Below, one piece after another: positions 12,194-21,190 of a stretch of 64,000 bases of DNA. Source of the stretch: Microcebus murinus (lineage: Eukaryota > Chordata > Mammalia > Primates > Cheirogaleidae); the NCBI RefSeq assembly GCF_040939455.1, contig NC_134136.1:71790501-71854500 (forward strand), given 5' to 3'. The notes under the pieces are model-generated. The model was given only the letters and a program-made list of their open reading frames with translations, was not told the DNA's origin and searched no databases. Made by a program: the position numbers and the translations under genes. Every line of letters starts with the position of its first letter. The stretch's first letter is position 1.

Positions 12194-12350
12194 TAATTTT
12201 AATAACATTTTTTCCCACTAAAATATAAGCTCCAAAAAGACAGGTGTTTTTGTCTCTTTTGTTCATTAATAGATTCTAATTACATAGAAAAGCACCTGTA
12301 CATGGTGGATGTTCAATATTTGTTGGAGAAATAAATGTGTGACTGAATTA
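12194..12350 (+). repeat. L2 LINE, right part (3' end)
   Basis: This continues the L2 of 11530-11825: CACTAAAATATAAGCTCC, AAAGACAGGTGTTTTTGTCTC, AGCACCTGTACATGGTGGATGTTCAATATTTGTTGGA. The last block is the classic L2 3' end ('..tagtaggcactcaataaatatttgttga'). Confidence 0.75.
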
Positions 12351-12759
12351 TATTAGTGCAGGGATAAATATTTAAATAAAACACAAAAGACAAAATTCAG
12401 ACATAGATGAACCTAAAACTATATAAAATTTTGATAGATGAGAAAGGTGACATTTCAGATCTTTGGGGAAGGAGCGAAATTAAATATAATAAATTTTGCT
12501 AGAACAACCGTTTATCCATGTGAAAGAAATGCAAATGTACTGCTACCTCAAACTGCACATAATAATCCATTTAAAATATGTGAAATAAGGAAATATGAAA
12601 TGAAAAACTTCAAATATCTTTGAATAAAATATATAATTATTTTTATACCCTGTGTATAAAAATTGTTCTAAAGGCAGACAAAAAGCAGTATTAATAAAGG
12701 GAAAGTTTACTAAATTAAAGTACATTAAAATTATGAATTTGTTTAAAAATCATGAAACA

Positions 12760-13400
12760 ACTAAAAAGAACAATGACAAATTGAAATAATATATTTGCAA
12801 CATATAATTAGCAGAGTTAGTTCCCAGAATATATAAAAACTCTGAAAATTAATTTAAAAAGACAACTGAGTTAAAATGAGCAAAAATATGAAGATACTTT
12901 TATGCTCAACATAATTATCAATTATGGACATGTAAATCTAAAACAACAAGACACAATTTTTTATTCCCTAGATTGACATTAGTTCAGAGGTCTGAGAGTT
13001 CCAACTTGTGGTGAAGCTTGTGAATTAACTCTCATATGCTACTGGTGCAAGAAAAAATTTCTATAACCACTTGAAAAACAACCTGGCATTATTTTTTAAA
13101 TTAAATAGACTCATATACAATAACCTTGTAATTCTCCTCATAGGATACAGCACAGAGAAACCATTGCACCAGTGAAATAAGATATATTTTCATTAGGGAC
13201 ATTGCACATTATATCCTATCCATCCCCAACAACAATAACAACAAATAGAAGCTACCCAAAGATCCAGTGGCAGAACAAATGAATAAATAGTAGTAAATTA
13301 TCAAAATGAAATAATATACAACAGTGAAAATGAATGAGCTACAGTTCACACATCAGCATGTAGGAATATTAGAAATATGATGTTGAATGATAAATAATAT
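12760..13400 (+). repeat. Ancient L1 (L1M type), left part
   Basis: Diverged L1 3' region in sense. Landmarks are AGTTAGTTCCCAGAATATATAAAAACTC, TCTCATATGCTACTGGTGCAAG, ACAACCTGGCATTATTT, GAAGCTACCCAAAGATCCAGTGGCAGA and GTAGTAAATTATCAAAATG. No open frame. It is interrupted by a solo LTR and resumes at about 14030. Confidence 0.7.
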
Positions 13401-13401
13401 T

Positions 13402-14010
13402 AGTTTGGCCATAGATGCTGCCTCTGACAGGTCTTAGCCAAAAGGGGCGAATTGTGAACTAAAATAATATTTTGAGGCTCACCCTGCCACTGGCTGACTA
13501 AATGGACCCCCTCATAGCCAAAGGAATATCCTAAAACAAAATTGCCTGCCAGGAGGAATGAGGTCAGACATGCCTTATCATGCCCCCCTCCCTTCTTTAG
13601 GACATCCTTTGTAACCCATTAACAGGCCTAAGGGTATGCAAGACAAACCTGCAGGTCCTCAATTTACCCAACAAATCTATGTCCAGTGGCTTATCTCTGA
13701 TAACAGCTCCTTATGTTAAAACATTCCAAGCTTTTAGACAAAGCTTCATGTCTTTAGCCAATTACAAACCAACAAATCTTTAAACCCACCTATAACCTGT
13801 AAGCCCTCACTTTGAGATGTCCCACCTTTTGGGGCCAAACCAATATATGCCTCTACGTGTTGATTGATGACTTTACCTGTAACCCCTGTCTCCCTGAAAT
13901 GTATAAAACCAAACTGTAACTCAGCCACACTAAGTCCACTGTTCAAGGCTTCTTGAGCGTGGCTCCGGGTCATGGTCCTCAAATTTGGCTTAGAATAAAT
14001 CTTTTCAAAA
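13402..14010 (+). repeat. Solo LTR, class I (gammaretrovirus-like)
   Basis: A roughly 600-base block inside an ancient L1. It has the layout of an endogenous class I LTR: a TGGCC start, the phrase CTGTCTCCCTGAAATGTATAAAACC with a TATA-like box (13901-13909), and an AATAAA polyadenylation signal at 13994-13999. The 'CCTGAAATGTATAAAACCAA..CTGTAAC' wording is that of MER4/MER61-like primate and mammalian LTR groups, but I cannot fix the subfamily. The 3' end lacks a clean CA terminus and runs into A-rich DNA, so it is truncated or decayed. No internal viral coding sequence remains. Confidence 0.65.
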
Positions 14011-14029
14011 TAAATACAAAATAAAAAAT

Positions 14030-14390
14030 AAAATATTGGAAGAATATACACTAACTGATACGACTCGATTTAAAGTTTTAAAACAGAAAAAAAAATTAGT
14101 AATATGTTGTTTACAAATGCATATAAAAAGTAGTTAAAATGGAGCTGTGCAAGGTACTACAAAAAAATTCAGACTAGTAGTTATCTTTGATAAAGGGGTG
14201 TCAGGGGGTACCATGGGGTAGAATTGGATTGAAGACAGATACAATAAACACTACTGGTAATTTCTTATTCTTAAATTGGGTGGTGGATTCATGGGGGTTA
14301 GTTTTTTCCTCATGTTTCATAATTGATCTAAACTTAACTAATTCCTTTGTGTATTTTGAATATTTTGTAATGCTACATTTGTTTGATAAA
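14030..14390 (+). repeat. Ancient L1 (L1M type), right part, 3' end
   Basis: This resumes the 12760 element: GGAAGAATATACACTAACTG, GTAGTTATCTTTGATAAAGGGG, CCATGGGGTAGAATTGG, TACTGGTAATTTCTTATTCTTAA, TTGGGTGGTGGATTCATGGGG, and TTTTGAATATTTTGTAATGC. These are the 3'UTR words of old L1 families. No coding capacity. Confidence 0.7.
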
Positions 14391-14689
14391 ATGGCTGAAA
14401 ACCAAGGATTTCTATTCAAGCAAAAACACAGAAAGTTAACAAATAGTTACAGATTTGGGAGACAATAACTTCAATGTCAAAATCTGATAAGAGTCATATC
14501 TAGACTACACAAAATGTTCCTCGAATTAGCAGCAAAAACAAAATCAGAGAAACTGATAGGAAAAAGGGCAAAATATGAATAGTTAATTCACAGAAATGGA
14601 AAACAATATATAATACAAATAATCAAAGAAAGACTAATGAATGAGTTAACCCTTGATTTTCATACTATTGTAGAAAATTCTTAAATCTG

Positions 14690-15080
14690 ATAACAGCAAA
14701 TGTTGGTGGGGACCATGTCCATGGAAGTATAGTGTAGCATAGCCATTTTATAGAGCAGTGTGGCAATACATAGTGAAATGAAGTACACATATACATTATG
14801 ACTCAGCAATTTCCACTCCTAGAATACTACTCCAAAGACACTCAGAAGCAGAACCATAAGAGGATATATGTATAAGGTTATTCATCACAAAGTTGTTTGT
14901 GGTACTGGAAGTTGGAGGCAACCAAGGCATTCATCACCAAACAGAGTAGATTAATAAAATATGAATATATACTATAGAATACTCTGCAGCAGTACAAGCA
15001 ATAAACTAGATGTTTTTATAGCCACATAGGTAGATATTTGAAGCATTTCACTTAGTGAAAATATCAGAAACCGTGATGTC
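14690..15080 (+). repeat. Ancient L1 fragment
   Basis: Diverged L1 ORF2/3'-region words in sense: AGCAAATGTTGGTGGGGACC, GAGCAGTGTGGCAATACAT, ATTATGACTCAGCAATTTCCACTCCTAG, AATACTACTCCAAAGACAC, GGAGGCAACCAAGGCATTCATCACC. It lies about 300 bases after the preceding ancient L1 and could be an independent copy, because these are ORF2-end words that would come before the 3'UTR seen at 14030-14390. Confidence 0.65.
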
Positions 15081-15084
15081 TATA

Positions 15085-15600
15085 GTACAGTGCCATTTAT
15101 ATCAATTTTCTACAATATAGAAATATTATATTCTTGTCAGAGACACAAGATCTTGAAAAGTTAACACAATAAAATCTTTCATGTCCTTTACCTTTCTCAA
15201 CAATGCTTATTCTTGTTAGTTTCAATGTCAGAATCCTAATTTGTTTTTGCTTTGACCCCAATGATAACTTATCTATGAAATCCACCTTTTTACAAGAAAT
15301 GGACTGATGACATTGGATTAATCATTAAAGAACAATGTACAAGTCTCTCTCCCATTGGAACCTGGCATAGGATGAAGGGAGGGAAAACAGGTTGATATAG
15401 GTTTAGAAAGTCACTGTCCTCAGAAGATTCACGGAACAATTTCTGACTTTTGATATAAATAGATTTTTGCACTGATTTGATTAAAAGAAAAGGGTGAAAT
15501 ATCTTGTTTGAGGTTGGAAAGAAACAGTTCATTAAATACATTATGGAACATGACAATGCCAATTATGCATTATGTTTTATAGCACGTTATTTTCTTGTGT
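15085..15600. other. Unassigned DNA
   Basis: No family or gene recognised between the ancient L1 and the hAT element. Short open frames only. Confidence 0.5.
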
Positions 15601-15604
15601 AACC

Positions 15605-15612
15605 CTCTAGAT
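15605..15612 (+). repeat. Left 8-bp target duplication of hAT
   Basis: CTCTAGAT, repeated exactly at 15839-15846. Its NTCTAGAN form is the preferred target of mammalian hAT elements. Confidence 0.92.
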
Positions 15613-15838
15613 CAGGCATCCTCAAACTACGGCCCGCAGGCCACCTGTGGGTGTTTTTGCCCGTTTTTTTTTTTTGTTTTGTTTTGTTTTTTTTTACTTC
15701 AAAATAAGATATGTGGAGTGTACATAGGAATTTGTTCATAGTTTGTTTTTGTTTTTTTTTTTTTTAACTATAGTCCGGCCCTCCAACGGTCTGAGGACCA
15801 GTGAACTGGCCCCCTGTTTAAAAGTTTGAGGACCCCTG
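15613..15838 (-). mobile_element. Short nonautonomous hAT transposon
   Basis: A 226-base element bounded by inverted repeats CAGGCATCCTCAAACT (left) and CAGGGGTCCTCAAACT (right, minus strand), 14 of 16 identical. Just inside lie GGCCCGCAGGCCAC on the left and, on the right, a stretch on the minus strand reading GGGGGCCAGTTCACTGG. The middle is A/T homopolymer with no transposase. The perfect 8-base duplication CTCTAGAT and well preserved ends suggest it is far younger than the MER5A and Tigger fossils nearby. Hyperactive nonautonomous hATs of this general form are known from several mammals, some acquired by horizontal transfer. Orientation is arbitrary. Assigning it to a named family needs a library search. 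Confidence 0.9.
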
Positions 15839-15846
15839 CTCTAGAT
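15839..15846 (+). repeat. Right 8-bp target duplication of hAT
   Basis: CTCTAGAT, identical to 15605-15612. Confidence 0.92.
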
Positions 15847-17440
15847 GTCCCTATGACATGGCCAAGGCAGGGATGCAGATCTATTTGACTCTTGTTGGAT
15901 TTAGTAAGGCTTAAAATATCATATGCTTGCTCTATGTGAAAGTGATCTACTAACTCCATTAATCAGTCAATATACTAATAATAGCAATCATATTACAAAG
16001 TCAAAGCTGTATTGCACTTTATCTAAGAGTTTTGCAAATTACATTCACCTACATTAATTTAGGCAGCTACTATCAGCATTGGCTTACAGAATTAAAAATT
16101 GTGCCCTAGGAAAGTTGTTATTAAGCTAGTAAATTACAAAAACATCTATTTTCTGATTGGACAGGAATAAATCTGGGGAGTACTCAATCAGAGAGCAGGT
16201 ATTTGTTCAGCTGCATTAAGCATTTCCAAGACAAAAACAAGTGGCAGAAACTAAATTCATGTGAAACAATGAACACAGCATCCTCCAAATACTCAATTCT
16301 AATTTCACTGCAACTTAAAAGGGAATTAGGGTGATTGACTTGAGTCCTCAGAAACTCAGTAAAGTTACAAAGTAGTAAAGGTAATTAGCAATATGTTATC
16401 ACCTGTTATAATATTACCCTGGCATATCCTGAGTAGATTCTGAAATATTAAATTAAGAGTGATGATATTCTTTAAGAAGATATGCAAAAAAGAAAAATTT
16501 GTTCTCTTTTGTGTGGTAAAATTTCGACTTGGTTCACGTTTTATTAATGATAATTAGCAAACGGTGACACTCATATATTTCTAAAAATATTATTTGAGAA
16601 AGCCTTGAAAAAGAATGCTGTGCATACTCCAATAAGTGACTATTTACTATAGATAGTGGTTATGTTTTCTTTGGGATTCTGGCATAATTAGCTATTGAAA
16701 GAGGTTATATAATTTTCAAAACCATTCCAACATGTAATTCAAATGTCCTTGTTTTAAAATTTTTCTCTCACAAATAGACCCAGTTAGCTATTTAATTATT
16801 TACTTAAAGGTCCAAATTTACATGTAAATTCATTTTCACCAATTTTTTGCAGAGTTTGGTTACACACAAGTTTAGTCAGATATACACTTTCTCAGAGGCT
16901 GTCACACAAAAGATGTTTCTTTTAAACTGAAACACATTTCCAAGTTTTGTTATAGTTGATAAATAAACTGAGGAAGTCAACAAGACTCACCATGCAATAG
17001 ATAGCTATTTTATTTATTTTTATATTTTACTTGACAGAAAGTGGCCTGTCTTTTGATTTCACAATATTGCTGTGATAGTCATTAATAAGATCATTTTCTG
17101 TACAACTACATGTAGGCTGTTTAATTTCTGTGTCAGACTCACTAGCTCCTTGAAATATATTCTAGATTCATTTGAATTTCATTAGTTTACAATCCCAAGT
17201 GTAGTGTCATGCCAATTATTCGGTTAGTATGAATTAGAAGGAAGACTGAACAGTGGATATAGCTAGGGAATTGCATTCAATGGCATTTTCTAACTCTAGT
17301 TGGTGGTGTCTTTAATATGGATGAATCAAGATATTAAAAAAGATATTCCACTTTGGAGGAAATGATTGAATTTTACATAAAATCATGTCCAACTGAAAGT
17401 AAGGTGTAGGTGGCAACAAGGGAGTAGAAAAAAATTCCAG
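15847..17440. other. Unassigned AT-rich DNA
   Basis: No repeat family or gene recognised. There is no open frame above 60 codons apart from a shadow crossing the hAT element. Confidence 0.5.
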
Positions 17441-17447
17441 TTATCTA

Positions 17448-17990
17448 ATGAGAATGGGCTACCTCCAAAGCTGCATAATTCAATGCAGTGTTATTCACAT
17501 AGATTATAATGTGAATAGTATTCCTTGTATTTGTGCAAGTAAATGGAAACATATGCACAGAAATATTAATGGTCTGATTTATAATAAAATAGTAGCTTAC
17601 AGATTTTTCCAGGCCTCTAGGTATTGTTGGGACCAGTTGAATCACATTAACAATACCAATCCAAGCTTTTTATCCTTGTATCTTTACCCACTCACTCCAG
17701 AAGGACCTCTGGCTCAGGTTAAGATCCCTATACTTTTAAGTATTTCTCAGAATTTCCAGAGGCTATCTCACATTTTCTTTCAAACAAGTCCAGGCAGCTA
17801 TGTATACCACCACCACCTGCTCGTAATATCACCATGTTCACTGAGCACTGCTGCCTCTGACAGCCTCTGCCACTCTGTCACACAGTCTTCTATCAGAGCT
17901 ATCAGTCTTTTGCTTGGCTATAGACTCTCACACACACTCACATCATCTCCTACTGGGCTCTGCCACTGGTGTCCCGGAACCCTTAAATGA
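17448..17990 (+). other. 180-codon open frame of unknown meaning
   Basis: This is the longest open frame in the window that does not lie in L1 or low-complexity DNA. The predicted peptide has no recognisable domain, no signal peptide or clear membrane segment, and an irregular composition with a Ser/Leu/His-rich C-terminal half. There is no Kozak context, CpG-rich promoter or splice pattern that I can defend. An antisense frame of 66 codons overlaps its start. I consider it most likely a chance frame, or part of an unrecognised old repeat, not a gene. Confidence 0.15.
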
Positions 17991-18419
17991 CCAAAATTGT
18001 CTGTGGAGAATGGGAAAGAATGTTAAAATTCCCTTTGTATCATATTCTTTTATATGCAACACAAATCTCATTAATGAAATAACCTTTTCTATTTGTATGT
18101 ACAGTCCTCTCTCTATGTAGGACTCTGACACTAACTCAAAGGGGATTGGACGAGGAAAATACTGAGTAACAGCCACCAAACTCTTCTTGAAACCACTCCT
18201 CTCCTCCAACAACTAAGGCAAACTGGGTCAAGCTTGTTGTACATGCTTCCTTCTTTCAGTTACACATGTGTTCACTCAGGAGGCCCCTCAGATAATCATG
18301 CAAATAGTCTTCTACCAGGCCATTACACAGTTCATCAGACATGTTTGGATAATTAAGTACTTCTTTTATGGGCACTGCTTTAAGCTACACCGGCTGGGGA
18401 CAAGTGCACACCATACTTT

Positions 18420-18560
18420 AGAGGTTGCAAAGTGTTTTCACACATCCTGTCATTTAGTCCTCACGACAACCTTGTGAAGTAGATTAGGTTTTTCTATAAA
18501 GGAAATCAAAATTCAGAAAGGAAACGTTATTTGTTTAAAGTTACTTAAACAGCTTGATAA
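18420..18560 (-). repeat. MIR-like SINE (antisense)
   Basis: The + strand reads AAAGTGTTTTCACACATCCTGTCATTTAGTCCTCACGACAACCTTGTGAAGTAGAT, and then a decayed 'gaaactgaggc'-like stretch, the order of a MIR in antisense. Old and inert. Confidence 0.6.
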
Positions 18561-19380
18561 CATTTGGTAACAAGAATCTTTATAAGACTCATTCTTTTGT
18601 TAGTCTGTGTTGTTAGGGAATTTATTTTATTTCATTTGCAAAACTACCTGCTGAGTTAAGGCACCAAAGAGGCACCAAAATAATGTGGTTTTAGATTTTA
18701 TCAGTTTTGTATTATTTACATGGACAAGTCATAAGAGTAGTAATGCTCACATCACCTAATGAGGTAGATAATGCTTACAGAAGCTAATCAACCAGGTTAG
18801 CAAACCAACCTTACAGAGGGTGGTTTCAGTAGACTGTTGGGGAAAGAAAGGAGCTTTGCAAATATTTGAAGAGAAAAAAGGGAGAGAAGCACAGAAAAAA
18901 AGGACTACATTATTTTGAAAATCTTGAGCTATTTATGTCAAGAAGCTTAAACTATTTGAAGAAGGAAGGATATATATGAGCATGCATAGAGGGCAAGAAA
19001 TCTTCCCTACTTAGCAGAGGAAATGTTTGGTCATGTTTTTTGATGTAGAAACAGAAGCTAGTGGAGAAGAATTGAAGGTACAAAAGAGAGAGAGAAAAAA
19101 AAGACATACAGTACTTAATGTAGCCAGGACCCAAAAAAGGCAAGAGAGAATAGACCAAATGCACATTGTCATGGGGTCAACCTTAGAGTAAAGGTATCAG
19201 AGAAGAGGAAGAAAGGAAGAAAGAAAAGGCAAAAAGAAAATTCAACTTTAAGAGATAATGGAGTTTCAATAGTCTACTAAACCTCAGATTTTACTTTAAT
19301 AATTCAATGAATACTCATAAGTAAAAATATGATGCAGGATTTTCATCCCCTCTTGAGAGTTATCATGGAAAAGTAAAAAT
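18561..19380. other. Unassigned A/G-rich DNA
   Basis: Purine-rich on the + strand around 18840-19260 (repeated GAGAGAAAAAAAAG and GGAAGAAAGG words). No gene or repeat family recognised. Confidence 0.45.
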
Positions 19381-19387
19381 AGCCACA

Positions 19388-19400
19388 AGAGTGTATTTGG
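19388..19400 (+). repeat. Left target-site duplication (L1 19401)
   Basis: AGAGTGTATTTGG, repeated exactly at 20489-20501 after the L1 tail. Confidence 0.8.
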
Positions 19401-20488
19401 CTTAATCAAATGTCATTTATTTTTGTTGTGGCTGTGATCATCATTGGGTCCTTGATTAAATTAAAAACCTTCTACATAGCCAAGGAAATAATCAACAGAT
19501 CAAATAAACAACCTACAGAAAGTGAGAAATTATTCTCAAGCCAGACACCCATTAAAGGGCAAATAACCAGAAAATACAAAAAACTTAAACAAATCAGCAA
19601 GCAAAAAAAACATTAAATTGAGGCAAAGACATGAACAGAAGCTTTTCAAAAGAAGATAAACGGCCAATAAACACATGAAAAAATGTTAAATGTTCAATCA
19701 TCAGAGAAATGCAAATTAAAACCACAATGAGATATTGCCTTACCCCAATCAGAATGGTTTTTATTAAAAAGTCCAAAAACAATATTTGTTGTCATAGATG
19801 CAGAGGGAAAAGAGTGCTTATACACTGTTGGTGGGACTGAAAATTAGTATAACCTCTATGGAATTTAGTATGGAGTTTCCTCAAAGAACTAAAAGTGTAC
19901 AACCATTCGATCTAGCAATCCCAGTACTGGAAATCTACCCAAAGGGAAAGAAGTCATTTTATCAAAAAGACACCTGCACTCAAATATTTATTGCAACATA
20001 GTTCATAATTGCAAAGATTTGGAATCAATCAAAATGCCCATCAATTCATGATTGAATTAACAAAATGTAGTGTATGTATATGACTGAATAGTACTGAACC
20101 TTGAAAAATGAAGAATTAGGGCCTTTTGCAACAATTTGGATGGAACTAGAGACCATTCTCCAAAGTTAAGTATTGCAGAATGGAAAAACAAACACCACAT
20201 GTACTCGCTATTAAATTGGAACTAAAGGATGAGCACATATGTACACAGAGGGAAATAAAACTCAGTGGAAATCAATCAGGGGATTAAGAGGGGATACATA
20301 AAGACCTACCTAATGAGTGCAATGAACACTACCTGGGTGATAGGCCACTGATAGCTGTGACTCAAGGATTACCAAAGCAACCCATTTGACGAAAAACATC
20401 TATGCACCCATAATATTTTGAAATAAAAAAAATACTGCACAAAAAAAGAGACATACAATGTTAAACAATCATAAAAAAGAAAAAAAAT
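19401..20488 (+). mobile_element. 5'-truncated older L1 with short 5' inversion
   Basis: A truncated L1 carrying the last third of ORF2 and the 3'UTR, flanked by an exact 13-base duplication. From ~19455 it reads in sense (CTTCTACATAGCCAAGGAAATAATC... through CACTGTTGGTGGGACTG, CCCAGTACTGGAAATCTACCC, to GAATGGAAAAACAAACACC). The first ~55 bases (19402-19455) are the neighbouring upstream part of ORF2 in the opposite orientation (CATTTATTTTTGTTGTGGCTGTGATC is the complement of the usual 'gcaatcacagcaacaaaaataaatgg'). So it too is twin-primed, with an inversion of about 55 bases. ORF2 is broken by stops. The 3' end (CACCCATAATATTTTGAAATAAAA) is of an older subfamily than the L1s at 20961 and 40714. 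Confidence 0.85.
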
Positions 20489-20501
20489 AGAGTGTATTTG
20501 G
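20489..20501 (+). repeat. Right target-site duplication (L1 19401)
   Basis: AGAGTGTATTTGG, identical to 19388-19400. Confidence 0.8.
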
Positions 20502-20539
20502 AGTCAAAAGACAAATTTTTTACCTTTAAAATACTTTAT

Positions 20540-20947
20540 TGCCAAATGTACATAAGTAGGAAAGTTCACAAAACATAAATGTACAGCTCTATGAATTATC
20601 ATAACTTGACCACTCATGTAACAAATATCTAGGTTAAAAACATAGACTACTGTTAAAAAGGACCTCAGAAATCTCTTTATACCCCTTCACATTCACTTAC
20701 TCATTTCCTCAACAATTTTTTTAACTTATTCTTCCAGCCTAACTAAACTTTTGTTTCTTTTGACCAACATTTCCACAATCCCCTCACTCCCCCAGTCACT
20801 GGTAACTACCATTCTATTTTATGTTTGTATGTATTCAATTTTTATAGATTCGACATATGAATGAGATCATGCGGTATTTGTCTTTTTGACTCTGGCTTAT
20901 TTCACTTAGCATAATGTTCTCCAATGTCACCATGTTGTCACAAAGGA
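20540..20947 (-). repeat. Ancient L1, part 1 (3' region, antisense)
   Basis: The + strand gives old-L1 antisense words: AACATAAATGTACAGCTCTATGAATT, CCCAGTCACTGGTAACTACCATTC, GAATGAGATCATGCGGTATTTGTC, TGGCTTATTTCACTTAGCATAATG, ACCATGTTGTCACAAAGGACAG. The element is cut by the Alu-L1 insertion at 20948-27755 and resumes at 27756 with ..AATGCTGAATAATATTCC, exactly the words expected next. Confidence 0.75.
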
Positions 20948-20960
20948 CAGTATATCCTTT
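20948..20960 (+). repeat. Left target-site duplication of Alu-L1 composite
   Basis: CAGTATATCCTTT occurs here and at 27743-27755. In insert sense, the site at the right reads TT/AAAAAAGGATATACTG, a standard L1 endonuclease target. The left copy is followed by ATCTTTTC before the poly(T), perhaps a tail mutation. Confidence 0.85.
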
Positions 20961-21190
20961 ATCTTTTCTTTTTTTTTTTTTTATTTTGGCATATTATGGG
21001 GGTAAAGATTTTAAGGTTTTAATAAATGCCCATTTCCCCCCCCCCCAAAGTCTGAGTCTCCATCATGACCATCCCCCAGATGGTGCACATCTCACTCTTT
21101 ATGTATGTATATACCCGCCCCCCTCCCCCCTCCCACCTGCCCAATTCCCTATTACTGTAGTACCTATGTGTCCACTTAGGTGCTACTCAG
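20961..21190 (-). other. L1 3'UTR and poly(A) tail
   Basis: On the minus strand, after the ORF2 stop, the 3'UTR contains a G-rich run (plus strand CCGCCCCCCTCCCCCCTCCC, ~21115-21135). It ends in CCCCCATAATATGCCAAAATA followed by poly(A) (poly(T) at ~20969-20982 on the plus strand). Confidence 0.85.
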
